The notes: a model not told the origin generated them from the letters alone. 64,000 bases of DNA from Candidatus Kapaibacterium sp. (GCA_937927515.1 CALBDO010000008.1:86434-150433); one strand, 5' to 3'; counted from the stretch's first letter, positions 19,395 to 31,183 are shown. Made by a program: numbers and translations.

Positions 19395-20867
19395 ATGGCT
19401 TATCAAATATACCTTTTTAATTCACTTACAAGAAAAATCGAGAAATTCACACCACTGGAAGGTAAAACAGTTCGAATGTATTCTTGCGGCCCAACAGTAT
19501 ACAATTATGCTCACATTGGTAATATGCGTTCCTTTCTCTTTGCAGACCTATTGCAAAGGGTATTGAGGGTGGTCGGTGGATATAAAGTCCGTTGGGTAAT
19601 GAATATTACGAACATTGATGACAAAACGATAAGAGATAGCGCCTTTGGTAGTATAGCTTGGTTGCCAGAGATGGGAAAGCAAACAGACGACCCAATGCAA
19701 AACTTAATAAAATTCACAGAATTTTATCGCAAAGCATTTCTCGAGGATATACAAAAGCTGGGTATAAATCTGAACGACTTTTACAAAATGCCCAAAGCAA
19801 CGGATTATATTCCTCAAATGCAGGAGTTAGTGAAAAGAATTGTGGAAAAAGGTTTTGGGTACATCGCTAATGGTTCGGTCTACTTCGATGTAAGCAAATG
19901 GAGAAATTATGACATTTATGGCAAACTTTATCATATCGATTTTGAAAAATTCAAAGAAGGCTCGAGGATAGACGCCGACTCTTACGATAAAGAAGAGTTT
20001 TCAGATTTTGCTCTCTGGAAGGCAAAGAAAACTGGAGAACCGTATTGGAAATTTACTTTAAATGGAATATGTTGCGATGGACGGCCAGGGTGGCACCTTG
20101 AGTGCTCTGTAATGGAACGAGAAATTCTTGGGCTACCGTTCGACATTCACACTGGTGGCGTAGACCTTAAATTCCCGCATCACGAAGATGAAATCGCCCA
20201 AAGCAAAGCCGGATATGGCATCGAACCCACTGCATTTTGGTGTCACAATGAATTTCTGCTCGTCGAAAGCAAAAAGATGAGCAAATCACTAGGAAATTTT
20301 TTCACACTGCGCGACTTGCTCGAAAAAGGTATAGACCCTATCGACATAAGATACCTAATGTTTACTGTTCATTATTCGACACAATTAAACTTTACTTTCG
20401 ATGGCTTGAACTCTGCACGTAAAGCACGCCTACGAGTGCAGAACTACATCTATGAATTGTTCGAAAATAAAAACGAAACTGGCATCGAACCAGACATAGA
20501 AAAACTCCGCGACCTTGTGTTTGCAGAACTGGCAAACGATTTACAAACGCCCAAGGCAATTGCCTATTTATTCGAATTTCTAAATGAGCACCCAGCAAAT
20601 AATTTAAGCAAATCTGCTGTAAATCGTCTGGTCAACTTTTTCGAAGAACTTAACAAAATATTTAACGTATGGAAAATTGAACCAAAACCAAGCGAAACTA
20701 TACAAATCCCCGAGGAAGTTATTCATCTGGCAGAGAAAAGATACCAAGCAAGAAAAGACAAAGACTACAAGTTGGCAGACAAGTTGAGAGAGGAAATACT
20801 ATCCAAGGGATTTATTGTTATTGACAAAAAAGATGGCTTCGAATTGAGACCAAACGAAAACGATTGA
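19395..20867 (+). CDS. cysS: Cysteinyl-tRNA synthetase
   Basis: YSCGPTVYNYAHIGNMRSF, WHLECSVM, HTGGVDLKFPHHEDEIAQ, KKMSKSLGNF. Confidence 0.96.
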   Translation: MAYQIYLFNSLTRKIEKFTPLEGKTVRMYSCGPTVYNYAHIGNMRSFLFADLLQRVLRVVGGYKVRWVMNITNIDDKTIRDSAFGSIAWLPEMGKQTDDPMQNLIKFTEFYRKAFLEDIQKLGINLNDFYKMPKATDYIPQMQELVKRIVEKGFGYIANGSVYFDVSKWRNYDIYGKLYHIDFEKFKEGSRIDADSYDKEEFSDFALWKAKKTGEPYWKFTLNGICCDGRPGWHLECSVMEREILGLPFDIHTGGVDLKFPHHEDEIAQSKAGYGIEPTAFWCHNEFLLVESKKMSKSLGNFFTLRDLLEKGIDPIDIRYLMFTVHYSTQLNFTFDGLNSARKARLRVQNYIYELFENKNETGIEPDIEKLRDLVFAELANDLQTPKAIAYLFEFLNEHPANNLSKSAVNRLVNFFEELNKIFNVWKIEPKPSETIQIPEEVIHLAEKRYQARKDKDYKLADKLREEILSKGFIVIDKKDGFELRPNEND

Positions 20868-20882
20868 GTTTGGCTTAGGTAT

Positions 20883-22280
20883 TTATCGCAACAGTCTAAC
20901 GGCACTATCGAGTAGTTCGTTTACGATGCTCATAGAGCTTGCTTCTGCATAGAAACGCACTAGTGGTTCTGTCCCCGAGGGTCTTATCAAAAGCCAACCG
21001 TCATCTAAATAGAATTTATAACCATCCTTTGTATCGATATTTCTAACTAAATATTTTCCAATTTTCGTGGGGCTTTTCGAGCAAGCACGAAGCAAAGCTC
21101 TCTTTTCTTGTTCCGAGACTCTTAAATCGCGCCTCCAATAACGATGTGGACCGAATTCTTTATCCAACTCGTCGGATAGTTCTTTGACTGTCATATTTCG
21201 TTTAGCCATTATCTCGAGCAATAACAAAGCATTGAATATACCATCGCGCTCGGGTATATGTATGATTGTGCCTAAACCGCCGGATTCCTCCCCGCCGATT
21301 AATATTTTTTGCTCGTTCATCAATTTAGCAATATGTTTGAAGCCTACGGGTGTCTCAAATAACTGCAAGTTGTTTTTTTCGCAGTACTTGTCCACCATTG
21401 AGGTGAGCGAGACCGTTTTTGCAACAGCGCCCTTTTTCCCACGAAATTCATAAAGGTATTTCAACAAAATCATAAAGATACGATGCGAGTCGACAAAGTT
21501 TCCCTCGTTGTCTACAACCCCCAGTCTATCTGCATCACCATCAGAAGCAATTCCAATGTCGTATTTACCAGTTTTCATTAAATCTACCAAGGCATGTAAA
21601 TTTTCGGGAACGGGTTCTGGATGGTGTAATTCTCCAAATGATGGGTTTACAGAGCCATGTATCTCGGTAATATCGGGAAGAAGCAACTTGAGTATACCTT
21701 GACCGGCACCATACATCGGGTCGAACAAAATTTTAAAGTTCTTAGAACGTATCAAATCTATATCAATTTTTTTCTTTATATACCTTAAATATGGCTCACG
21801 TGCATCAAATGGACGAATAAGTCTTGTCCCAATGTATATGTCCCAAGATTTAAATCTCATTTTTGGGACTCTTTTAATATTTTGCAATTCAGCTTCGACC
21901 TTTTTAACTTCCTCGGGTGGAGCTGGCCCACCGAAGCGACCCTTGATTTTATATCCATTATAATTAGGTGGGTTATGAGATGCAGTAATAACAATTCCAA
22001 GGTCGGAGCCCTTTTGCTTGGTGTGAAAAGAAACCATAGGGGTCGAAGCAAAAGTATTGGTTAGATGTGCAACTATGTCATTGTATGCAAAAATCAGAGC
22101 AATTTCGTGAGCGAATTCCTTTGATAGGAATCGAGTATCGTAACCTATAACAACAGAAAGGTTGGATTTTTTTAAAGATTTAAGATAATTAACAGTGGCA
22201 AGGGCAACTTTGTGTAAATTTTCAAAAGTGAAATCCCGAGCGATTTCACCACGCCATCCATCGGTACCAAAAGCAATCAT
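20883..22280 (-). CDS. Phosphoglucomutase/phosphomannomutase family
   Basis: FGTDGWRG, TASHNPPNYNGYK, SDGDADRLGVVD, GGEESGGLG, RPSGTEPLVRFYAE. Confidence 0.93.
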   Translation of the reverse strand: MIAFGTDGWRGEIARDFTFENLHKVALATVNYLKSLKKSNLSVVIGYDTRFLSKEFAHEIALIFAYNDIVAHLTNTFASTPMVSFHTKQKGSDLGIVITASHNPPNYNGYKIKGRFGGPAPPEEVKKVEAELQNIKRVPKMRFKSWDIYIGTRLIRPFDAREPYLRYIKKKIDIDLIRSKNFKILFDPMYGAGQGILKLLLPDITEIHGSVNPSFGELHHPEPVPENLHALVDLMKTGKYDIGIASDGDADRLGVVDNEGNFVDSHRIFMILLKYLYEFRGKKGAVAKTVSLTSMVDKYCEKNNLQLFETPVGFKHIAKLMNEQKILIGGEESGGLGTIIHIPERDGIFNALLLLEIMAKRNMTVKELSDELDKEFGPHRYWRRDLRVSEQEKRALLRACSKSPTKIGKYLVRNIDTKDGYKFYLDDGWLLIRPSGTEPLVRFYAEASSMSIVNELLDSAVRLLR

Positions 22281-22306
22281 AAATCAAAATTATATGTTGA
22301 ACAATT

Positions 22307-23902
<1,596 letters not shown>

Positions 23903-23906
<4 letters not shown>

Positions 23907-24229
23907 TTCAATAATTTCTCGATTTGTTCAAGGATAATCGACTTTCCAACTGCTCCAATTGTGGATGAAATTAATTTACCATTTTGGAAGTATAACAAAG
24001 TGGGTATAGAGCGAATTCCATAGTTAATGGCAGTATTTGGGTTGTTGTCTACATCGAGTTTACATACTTTAATTTTACCGTCGTACTCTTTAGCGATTTC
24101 TTCAACTATTGGGGCAATCAAACGACAGGGCGCACACCAAGTTGCCCAGAAGTCTACGATGACTGGGATGTCCGAATTAATAACCTCGTCTTCAAACGTT
24201 TGGTCTGTAACATGAATAACTTGTCCCAT
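23903..24229 (-). CDS. trxA: Thioredoxin
   Basis: VIVDFWATWCAPCRLIAP. Confidence 0.95.
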
Positions 24230-24281
24230 AATCCACCAAATAAAATAAATTTATATATTCGAATTAAAACACAAAATATTT

Positions 24282-25649
24282 TTAAGGGAAAATTCTATAA
24301 ATCATTCTTGGAAAAGGAATAACTTCTCGAATGTGCTTAGCTCCAGTAATCCATTTTACTGTTCTTTCGATACCAAGACCAAATCCACTATGAGGCACAG
24401 AACCAAATTTCCTTAGGTCTAAATACCACTGAAATGCATCCAACGGGAGATTTTCTTCCTTAATTCGTTCTAATAGCAAATCATAGTTGTCTTCTCGCTG
24501 GCTACCACCAATTATTTCGCCACCACGTTCTGGGGCAAGCATATCCATAGCAAGAACAAGTTCTGGATTTTCTGGGTCGCGTTTCATATAAAATGCCTTT
24601 ACTTTTGCAGGGTAATGATGAATTATACAAGGCTTGTCGAATTGCTCCATCAAAGCTTCCTCTTGAACAGCGCCAAAATCTTCGCCCCATGGAAATGGTT
24701 CTTCGACCTCTTTCCCGTCCAATTTCCTTATCAAAGGAACGTTGTGCTTATTCAACCATTCAACAGCTTCGGTATAAGTCATTCGATAGAATGGGCGCTT
24801 AACTTTTTCCAACTGTGTAATATCTCTTTCGAGTGTTTCGAGTTCGCGACGACATGTTTTAAGAACATAATGAACAATATATTCAACGAGGTCTTCGGCT
24901 AGGTCCATATCGTCTTCCAAATCGAAGAAAGCCATCTCTGGCTCGACCATCCAAAATTCTGTCAAATGCTTCCGTGTTTTGGAAAGTTCAGCTCGAAACA
25001 CTGGTCCGAAAGTATATACCTTTCCCAAAGCCATTGCCGAGGCTTCGGCATATAATTGACCAGACTGCGATAGGTAAGCTTTGCCAAGGTCGAAATATTG
25101 GGTCTCGAACAAGGTTGTGGTGCCTTCGCAAGCATTTGGGGTCAAGATTGGTGAATCCATCAATTTAAAGCCATTACCATCGAAAAAGTCGCGTATAGCT
25201 TTGACTACAGCAGCACGAACACGCATGATAGCATGCTGACGAGAGGACCGTAGCCACAAGTGGCGATGTTCGAGTAGGAAAGTGTCTCCGTGCTCCTTGG
25301 GAGTGATAGGGTAATCCTTTGTAAGTTGTATAATTTGGATATCCAAAACATCAACTTCGTAGCCAGAGGGAGCTCGGGCTTCCTCGCGCACAGTTCCCTT
25401 GATAATTACGGAGCTTTCTTGTGTTAGTTCTTTGGCTTTTTCGAAAACCTCTTCGCTAACATTCCCACGAAAAACAACGCATTGGACAATACCCGTCCCA
25501 TCGCGAAGTTGAATAAATTGTAATTTGCCCTTCCCAGTTTTATGATAAACCCAGCCACGCAGTACAATCTCCTGTCCAACATATTGCGAAAGGTTTTCAA
25601 TATAGTGGTATGTTTTATATCGAGAAATAATCGTGGTTTCAGTTTGCAT
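24282..25649 (-). CDS. asnS: Asparaginyl-tRNA synthetase
   Basis: OB fold GWVYHKTGKGKLQFIQLRDGTG; class II motifs FRAELSKTRKHLTEFWMVEPEM, GFGLGIERTVKWITG, IPFPRMIYRIFP. Confidence 0.93.
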   Translation of the reverse strand: MQTETTIISRYKTYHYIENLSQYVGQEIVLRGWVYHKTGKGKLQFIQLRDGTGIVQCVVFRGNVSEEVFEKAKELTQESSVIIKGTVREEARAPSGYEVDVLDIQIIQLTKDYPITPKEHGDTFLLEHRHLWLRSSRQHAIMRVRAAVVKAIRDFFDGNGFKLMDSPILTPNACEGTTTLFETQYFDLGKAYLSQSGQLYAEASAMALGKVYTFGPVFRAELSKTRKHLTEFWMVEPEMAFFDLEDDMDLAEDLVEYIVHYVLKTCRRELETLERDITQLEKVKRPFYRMTYTEAVEWLNKHNVPLIRKLDGKEVEEPFPWGEDFGAVQEEALMEQFDKPCIIHHYPAKVKAFYMKRDPENPELVLAMDMLAPERGGEIIGGSQREDNYDLLLERIKEENLPLDAFQWYLDLRKFGSVPHSGFGLGIERTVKWITGAKHIREVIPFPRMIYRIFP

Positions 25650-26314
25650 TACCTTCCCCCAAAAATAATACCGACACCTAAAGTTAAAAAGTTCTTGTCT
25701 CGTTCCTCAGATGTATTTCCAATTAAATTTACAAACCAATATTTTGCCTCGACATTTAAAGTGACTAAACCGACATTGAAATCCAGACCCAACCCCAAAC
25801 CAGCTCCAATTCTGCTATCCGTTTTACTTGTGGCTATTGGAAGCTCTTGATTTAACTTTACAATGTCTATTGAATTCAAAATGTAAAAATATGATAAATT
25901 CCCACTAAGATAAGGAGAAACTGCACTTTTGAATATGTAAAGGTCTATCCCAGCAGAGATGGGAATAAAATTTTGAATTGTTCTTAAAATTACCGTATCG
26001 TATGGTTCCTGCGGGAAATACAATCTTAACTCCGATTTAGGAAATCGATTCAAAGTAATTGCACCACGAAAGTTGAAGTTGTCTGTCAAGGGCAAGCTCA
26101 AATTCAAACCCAAGTGGTAACCAATTTTTGCCGACTCTCGCGCTACATTCCATAAGTTGTTATTTAAATTAATCTTTTCGGAATTATAAATATCATTAAT
26201 TTGTGAATTGGGAGTGGACAATCCGATAGCAAAGCCCACACCCAATGGAGCACCAGAAGAATTGTAGCAAACAATATAACCAAGTATAATGATTGCACAA
26301 AAAATTTTTCTCAT
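25649..26314 (-). CDS. Outer-membrane beta-barrel protein
   Basis: Signal peptide plus alternating amphipathic strands and C-terminal LTLGVGIIFGGR. Confidence 0.65.
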   Translation of the reverse strand: MRKIFCAIIILGYIVCYNSSGAPLGVGFAIGLSTPNSQINDIYNSEKINLNNNLWNVARESAKIGYHLGLNLSLPLTDNFNFRGAITLNRFPKSELRLYFPQEPYDTVILRTIQNFIPISAGIDLYIFKSAVSPYLSGNLSYFYILNSIDIVKLNQELPIATSKTDSRIGAGLGLGLDFNVGLVTLNVEAKYWFVNLIGNTSEERDKNFLTLGVGIIFGGR

Positions 26315-26345
26315 AATTGCGTCTTTTTATTCTTTTCAAACATTA

Positions 26346-26353
26346 CAAAATTA
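26346..26353 (-). promoter_or_regulatory. TAnnTTTG -7-like box upstream of OM barrel gene
   Basis: TAATTTTG on minus strand, about 32 nt before start. Confidence 0.35.
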
Positions 26354-26367
26354 AAAAATTGTTTTTG

Positions 26368-26375
26368 TATATTTG
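26368..26375 (+). promoter_or_regulatory. TAnnTTTG -7-like box upstream of OmpA gene
   Basis: TATATTTG on plus strand, about 48 nt before start. Confidence 0.35.
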
Positions 26376-26423
26376 CTTTTTTAGGTAAATCTAATTTTAG
26401 TTGGATTATTGTGAGGTTGTCTT

Positions 26424-28412
26424 ATGAAAGTTTCCAAATATCTTATGACATTGTCAATTACTTTTTTGCTGACATTCGGAATTTCAGCGCAAACATCGAA
26501 GCCAATTTTTCCTCTTAATTTTGGTTTTTGGGGTGATTATTCTGCAAACCTTTTACCGATTGAGTCTAATTGGTATGCTTTCAATCCGAATATACAAGCC
26601 TATCAGAAATTGGGAACAATCAGTGATAACTACTTAGCTCACGGCTTTGGCATCGGTGGTATCATTAATATCCCAATTTCTCAGCAAATATATCTAACCG
26701 GACGATTAGGCTACAACGCATTCTTTTCAAAAGTTAACTATTATCAGTTTAATTACAATACACTGCTGTATACAACGGTAGTGGATGCAATCGACGTAAA
26801 TTTCTCTGCACTTGAAATTACTCCGGGTATTCTATTTTATCCTCAACTTGCAAACTTTGAAAACTTATACCTTTTTGGTGGACTGGATATTAAACAATTT
26901 TTAACGAAGGAATTTACAAATAATTTAACTCAAGTAACCGTAGAGTACCCTAATTTAAACACACGTCTGGGATTAGCACTTGGTGTTGGATATACATTTA
27001 AACTATCCGAAAATGTATATCTTTCCCCAGAGTTCTCTGTAAGAATTCCTTTTAAAAAGTACTACAACGAAAACATAATTGACATTATAGACAATCAAAC
27101 TGGTCAAATTCTAGCTTACCATAACGAAAACTTATCTGCCACACATTTGAAATTCGGGATAAATCTTACTTTTTCCTTAACCCCATCTATTGAAACACCC
27201 ACAATACCAGAACAGCCCGATGGAGCTGTCGCTTTCAAAGAAGTATTAGCTTGGGACCCGCAAGGCAGATTTGTTCCCGCAACAGATATAAAAGTATCGG
27301 ATACGAAATATCAAGAATACTTTCCGCTTGTCCCATACATCTTCTTTGAAGAAAATTCGTCTACCCCAGCGAAAGGCACTCAATATCTTACTTCTAATGC
27401 AGAAGCTGGAGCTTTCGAACCAAACAATCTTCCTTTGGATGCACTCGAGATTAACCGTAGGACTTTGGACATTGTCGGCTGGCGACTTAAAAACAATCCC
27501 CGTGCAGATTTAACTATCACTGGAACAATTGACGGCTCTAACATTGAAAAGCAAAACAAACAACTTCCATTAGAGAGAGCTAATTTTGTGAAAAACTATT
27601 TAGTTAAAACCTGGAACATAAACGAGCAAAGAATTAATACACGCACCGCTATGTCCCCTACTAAACCCTCCACATCCAATGTGCCAGATGGGATTGCCGA
27701 GAATCGCCGTGCCGAGCTTTCCAGTTCCAACCCCGAAATTCTTGCTCCAATTTTGATTGAAGGAGAAAGCGTAAGAATTGCTGAGCCGAGTTTAATTCAA
27801 TTTGTACCTGTGGCAAATATTAAAGACTCTATCACATTTTGGGAAATTGACGTCTACCAAGGCAATAATCTCTTGAAACGATTAAATGGTACTGGCTATC
27901 CACAACCTTTGCATTGGAACATCAAGCCAAATGAGCTTTCTGCAAGCAATGTCCCAGTAGACTACACCTTAGTTGTAGAAACAATAAATGGAAAAAAATA
28001 CAAAGCAAGCGGTTCTCTACCGACTGAATATTTTTCCTACACTAAGAAAAAAATGGAGGATTTACCAGAATCCACAATTACTAAATTTAGCCTTGTATTA
28101 TTCGATTTCGACAAAGCAGAAGTTTCCAAACAGGACCAAGAAACAATCACTAAACTTGTAGTACCAAATATTAAATTTAATTCGATAGTTAAAATATACG
28201 GATATACCGACAGAATTGGCGATGATGAATACAACCTTCGACTTGCCACCCGTCGTGCCGAAGCTGTAAAGAGTATTATTCAGCAGCAAAGAAAAAATGT
28301 GAAAATCGAAACCTATGGCGTCGGCGAAAGACAACTGCTATTCGACAATGATTTACCAACTGGTCGACATTTATCTCGAACCGTTCAAATTGTTATTGTC
28401 ACACCTAAATAG
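26424..28412 (+). CDS. OmpA family protein with N-terminal beta-barrel and C-terminal OmpA domain (plus internal degenerate OmpA-like region)
   Basis: VLFDFDKAEVSKQDQETI, IYGYTDRIGDDEYNLRLATRRAEAVK; barrel-like N-terminus. Confidence 0.88.
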   Translation: MKVSKYLMTLSITFLLTFGISAQTSKPIFPLNFGFWGDYSANLLPIESNWYAFNPNIQAYQKLGTISDNYLAHGFGIGGIINIPISQQIYLTGRLGYNAFFSKVNYYQFNYNTLLYTTVVDAIDVNFSALEITPGILFYPQLANFENLYLFGGLDIKQFLTKEFTNNLTQVTVEYPNLNTRLGLALGVGYTFKLSENVYLSPEFSVRIPFKKYYNENIIDIIDNQTGQILAYHNENLSATHLKFGINLTFSLTPSIETPTIPEQPDGAVAFKEVLAWDPQGRFVPATDIKVSDTKYQEYFPLVPYIFFEENSSTPAKGTQYLTSNAEAGAFEPNNLPLDALEINRRTLDIVGWRLKNNPRADLTITGTIDGSNIEKQNKQLPLERANFVKNYLVKTWNINEQRINTRTAMSPTKPSTSNVPDGIAENRRAELSSSNPEILAPILIEGESVRIAEPSLIQFVPVANIKDSITFWEIDVYQGNNLLKRLNGTGYPQPLHWNIKPNELSASNVPVDYTLVVETINGKKYKASGSLPTEYFSYTKKKMEDLPESTITKFSLVLFDFDKAEVSKQDQETITKLVVPNIKFNSIVKIYGYTDRIGDDEYNLRLATRRAEAVKSIIQQQRKNVKIETYGVGERQLLFDNDLPTGRHLSRTVQIVIVTPK

Positions 28413-28461
28413 AAAACTGTAATATTTTGGTTGCACAGATAGCCAAACTGTTGAACTTGAC

Positions 28462-28494
28462 TAATTTACCTACTTCTCAAAAGTAGATAAATTA
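28462..28494. terminator. Candidate hairpin between convergent genes
   Basis: TAATTTAcCTACTT-CTCAA-AAGTAGaTAAATTA: 14-pair stem with one C/A mismatch and 5-nt loop. Confidence 0.5.
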
Positions 28495-28580
28495 ATACAA
28501 AGTATTCATTGCTAACTGCAGAAGCTAGTAAAGAAATGTTGATTTAATACAGTTCGAACTTCTTAATTTGAGAAATCAGG

Positions 28581-28967
28581 TTAATTACTGGACCTTTTGA
28601 AAGTTTCTTTTAAAAAATTTTTAAAAGAGAAATCTATGGTCTCCGAAGATTGTTTAGGCAGGGCATTTACAGTCGAACCTTTTTGTCTTTCTATTCCAAT
28701 CTCGGTCGATTGAAAAATTTTAGTTACATCGGCGATTGCAGAAATATTGTTTTCTGTGACACCTAAAAGGAGAAAATGCTTTCCTACTTGAACAATGAAC
28801 AAAAAAGTACGATTTGTAAGTGGTATTTTTGCTACTATTTTGAACTCAGTTCCGAGCATTGTTAATCGACGAGAGACTGCATTTCTTTTCAAATAGTATG
28901 AAAGAAAGAAAACTGCCAATAGGAAACCAAAAACAATTACAAAAGATTGAAATAATTGCCAGTCCAT
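28581..28967 (-). CDS. fliO: Flagellar biosynthesis protein FliO-like
   Basis: One N-terminal TM, FliO-like fold (FKIVAKIPLTNRTFLFIVQVGKHFLLLGVTENNISAI); directly downstream of fliN. Confidence 0.8.
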   Translation of the reverse strand: MDWQLFQSFVIVFGFLLAVFFLSYYLKRNAVSRRLTMLGTEFKIVAKIPLTNRTFLFIVQVGKHFLLLGVTENNISAIADVTKIFQSTEIGIERQKGSTVNALPKQSSETIDFSFKNFLKETFKRSSN

Positions 28968-28971
28968 AAAG

Positions 28972-29388
28972 TTATCTTTTAATGGTTTTGAGGCGTTCGG
29001 TCGGGTCTACAAGTGTTGTTATTCTTATACCGAAATGCTTATCAATCACAACAACTTCGCCCTCGGCAATTTTTTTACCATTGACTAAAACATCAACTGG
29101 TTCGCTGACAAGCTTGTCAAATTCAATCACAGACCCCCGACTAAGGTACAAAATATCACGAATTAACATATTGGTACGTCCCAATTCAATAGAAACTGGA
29201 AGTTGCAAGTCGTATAGCATTTCCAGCTTCGGGTCGAGTGGAGAATAAATTGTGTCGCCAGCAGAAGCCCCAGGCTTTTCCGTAGAGATAACATCGGGGA
29301 AAGCCTTTTCTTTTTCTTCTTTGGTTTCCTCCTGTGGAATACCACCACTGCTAATCAGAGCATCTATTTCTTCTTGTGTCAGAGACAT
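28972..29388 (-). CDS. fliN: Flagellar motor switch protein FliN
   Basis: SpoA domain LPVSIELGRTNMLIRDILYLSRGSVIEFDKLVSEPVDVLVNGKKIAEGEVVVIDKHFGIRIT. Confidence 0.95.
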   Translation of the reverse strand: MSLTQEEIDALISSGGIPQEETKEEKEKAFPDVISTEKPGASAGDTIYSPLDPKLEMLYDLQLPVSIELGRTNMLIRDILYLSRGSVIEFDKLVSEPVDVLVNGKKIAEGEVVVIDKHFGIRITTLVDPTERLKTIKR

Positions 29389-29390
29389 AA

Positions 29391-30422
29391 CTATTCCTCC
29401 TCTTTGTACAACAAATCATCTTCAACAAGGTCCTCCTCGCGAAGCAAGCGAAGAATTTTCACAGCCTTTTTACCATCTACCATACCTGGTCGACCAGCAA
29501 ATTTTTTCTTTCCAGCAACAGAGATAATTATTTCATCCGTGATTTTACTTTTCAATCTGATGATATCCCCAACCTTCAGTTCTAACAATTCTTTTACAGT
29601 AATAGAGGTTTTGCCCAATTCAGCACTCACGGGTAGATATGTTTTCGACATATGCTTTTTTACAATTTCGAGATTTTCGCGAATCTTTTCGGGCGTCATT
29701 TTTATTGGCCCGGCGGTGACTTGCTGACGAGTAAGCTTTGTCAAAACCTCTTCTAGTGCAAAAGTAGGGAAGCAAATGTTCATTAAATAAGTATGCAGAC
29801 CAATATTCACATCAAAAGATACAACAATTACAATCTCCGATGAGGGGGCAATTTGAACAAAGTCTGCCTCCATTTCCAAGCGCTGATACTTGAAATGAAG
29901 TTCAGCAATGGAACGCCAAGCATTCTGTAAATCGCCGAGTGCGTGCTCGATTACACCACGAATAACTGCTTGTTCGATTGTGGTTATTTGTCGGGGTTTA
30001 GGTTGTGTATCGCCACTACCACCCAAAAGCCTTTCGACAAGTACCAATGCGAGCTGCGGACTAATTTCGAGAATTCCTGCTCCGTCGGTCCCAACAATTT
30101 CAAACACGTACAAACAACTGGGATTGGACACCGAGAGTATATATTCAGAATAAAACAATTGGTCGACAGATGTAACAGAGATAGAGACAACAGTTTGTAA
30201 TCTTGAAACCAGATAGTAGCCAAAAACTTCAGCAAAGTTTTCGTGTATACTTTGCAAAGTACGAACTTGCGACTTTGAAATCCTATTGGGTCTGCGAAAA
30301 TCGTAGGTAGATATTTCAGCTTTTTTAAGACGCTCCCCGAGGAAATCATCTACATCGAGCGCCCCTTGCGATATCTCTGTCAATAGATTATCTATTTCCG
30401 ATTGTGAAAGTACTTCACTCAT
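29391..30422 (-). CDS. fliM: Flagellar motor switch protein FliM
   Basis: N-terminal EVLSQSEIDNLL; middle domain; C-terminal SpoA domain. Confidence 0.95.
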   Translation of the reverse strand: MSEVLSQSEIDNLLTEISQGALDVDDFLGERLKKAEISTYDFRRPNRISKSQVRTLQSIHENFAEVFGYYLVSRLQTVVSISVTSVDQLFYSEYILSVSNPSCLYVFEIVGTDGAGILEISPQLALVLVERLLGGSGDTQPKPRQITTIEQAVIRGVIEHALGDLQNAWRSIAELHFKYQRLEMEADFVQIAPSSEIVIVVSFDVNIGLHTYLMNICFPTFALEEVLTKLTRQQVTAGPIKMTPEKIRENLEIVKKHMSKTYLPVSAELGKTSITVKELLELKVGDIIRLKSKITDEIIISVAGKKKFAGRPGMVDGKKAVKILRLLREEDLVEDDLLYKEEE

Positions 30423-30436
30423 TTTTCAACAAATTT

Positions 30437-31006
30437 TTATTGTATAATGAATTCTTGCAAATAAACCTCATTTAAAATTAACTCATGAGTAGCAAAAATA
30501 GCTTTGAGACTATCCTTCAGTTCGCTCGCCAAGACGTTTCTCCTTTGCTGCAATTGGTCTACAGTTAATGAACCGAGCACTTGATTTATTTTGCTTCGAA
30601 TTGGTGCCATAATTTCCGTGGGCAATCCACCACCCTCACCCCTGCCAGTAATTTTTTCCAAAATTTTTTTATCTCGGGCAGAAAATCTTAAAGCAAGATT
30701 GACAACAATAAATTGGTTTGAATTTAATGGGTTTGTCGTGATTCTACCAGTTTCAACAAATTTCATTAATTCCTTGTCGGTGGAAACTTCCTCTTTTTTG
30801 GGTTCTTCTTTTTTGGCACCACCTAAATTCTCGACAACATAAGGAAGAAACAAAAACCTTGTCGCTAAGATTAAAATAATTAAAGCACCAAAAACAATGC
30901 CAAGAATTGGCACAAGACCAAGTCCACCCGAAGCTTTTGGCTCTTTGGTCGCTTCGTGCTGAATATTCTCACCCGTAGCAGTGTTGTTTTCTTCTTTTTT
31001 AGCCAT
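30437..31006 (-). CDS. fliL: Flagellar basal body-associated protein FliL
   Basis: Single TM, NSNQFIVVNLALRFSARDKKILEKI, C-terminal EVYLQEFIIQ; gene order fliL-M-N-O. Confidence 0.85.
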   Translation of the reverse strand: MAKKEENNTATGENIQHEATKEPKASGGLGLVPILGIVFGALIILILATRFLFLPYVVENLGGAKKEEPKKEEVSTDKELMKFVETGRITTNPLNSNQFIVVNLALRFSARDKKILEKITGRGEGGGLPTEIMAPIRSKINQVLGSLTVDQLQQRRNVLASELKDSLKAIFATHELILNEVYLQEFIIQ

Positions 31007-31183
31007 AAACAAACCTTTTGAATTATATAAAATTTAAAAATTGTGCCAAATAATTCTTTCCTTGATAAGTCATTTATTACTAACTACTTGCTTATAATAA
31101 TCATTTTCTCTAAGCAAAAAATTGGCTAAAAATCACCAGCATACATAATAATAATCGAAAAATTTTAAAAAAATTGTAGAATT

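Noticed and set aside
22285-22292. TAATTTTG box just before the phosphoglucomutase start
   Set aside because: Only 5 nt from the start codon and in a 26-nt gap after eno; more likely co-transcribed with eno.
31013-31183. Intergenic region before fliL checked for tRNA or small RNA
   Set aside because: AT-rich with no cloverleaf or clear stem-loop.
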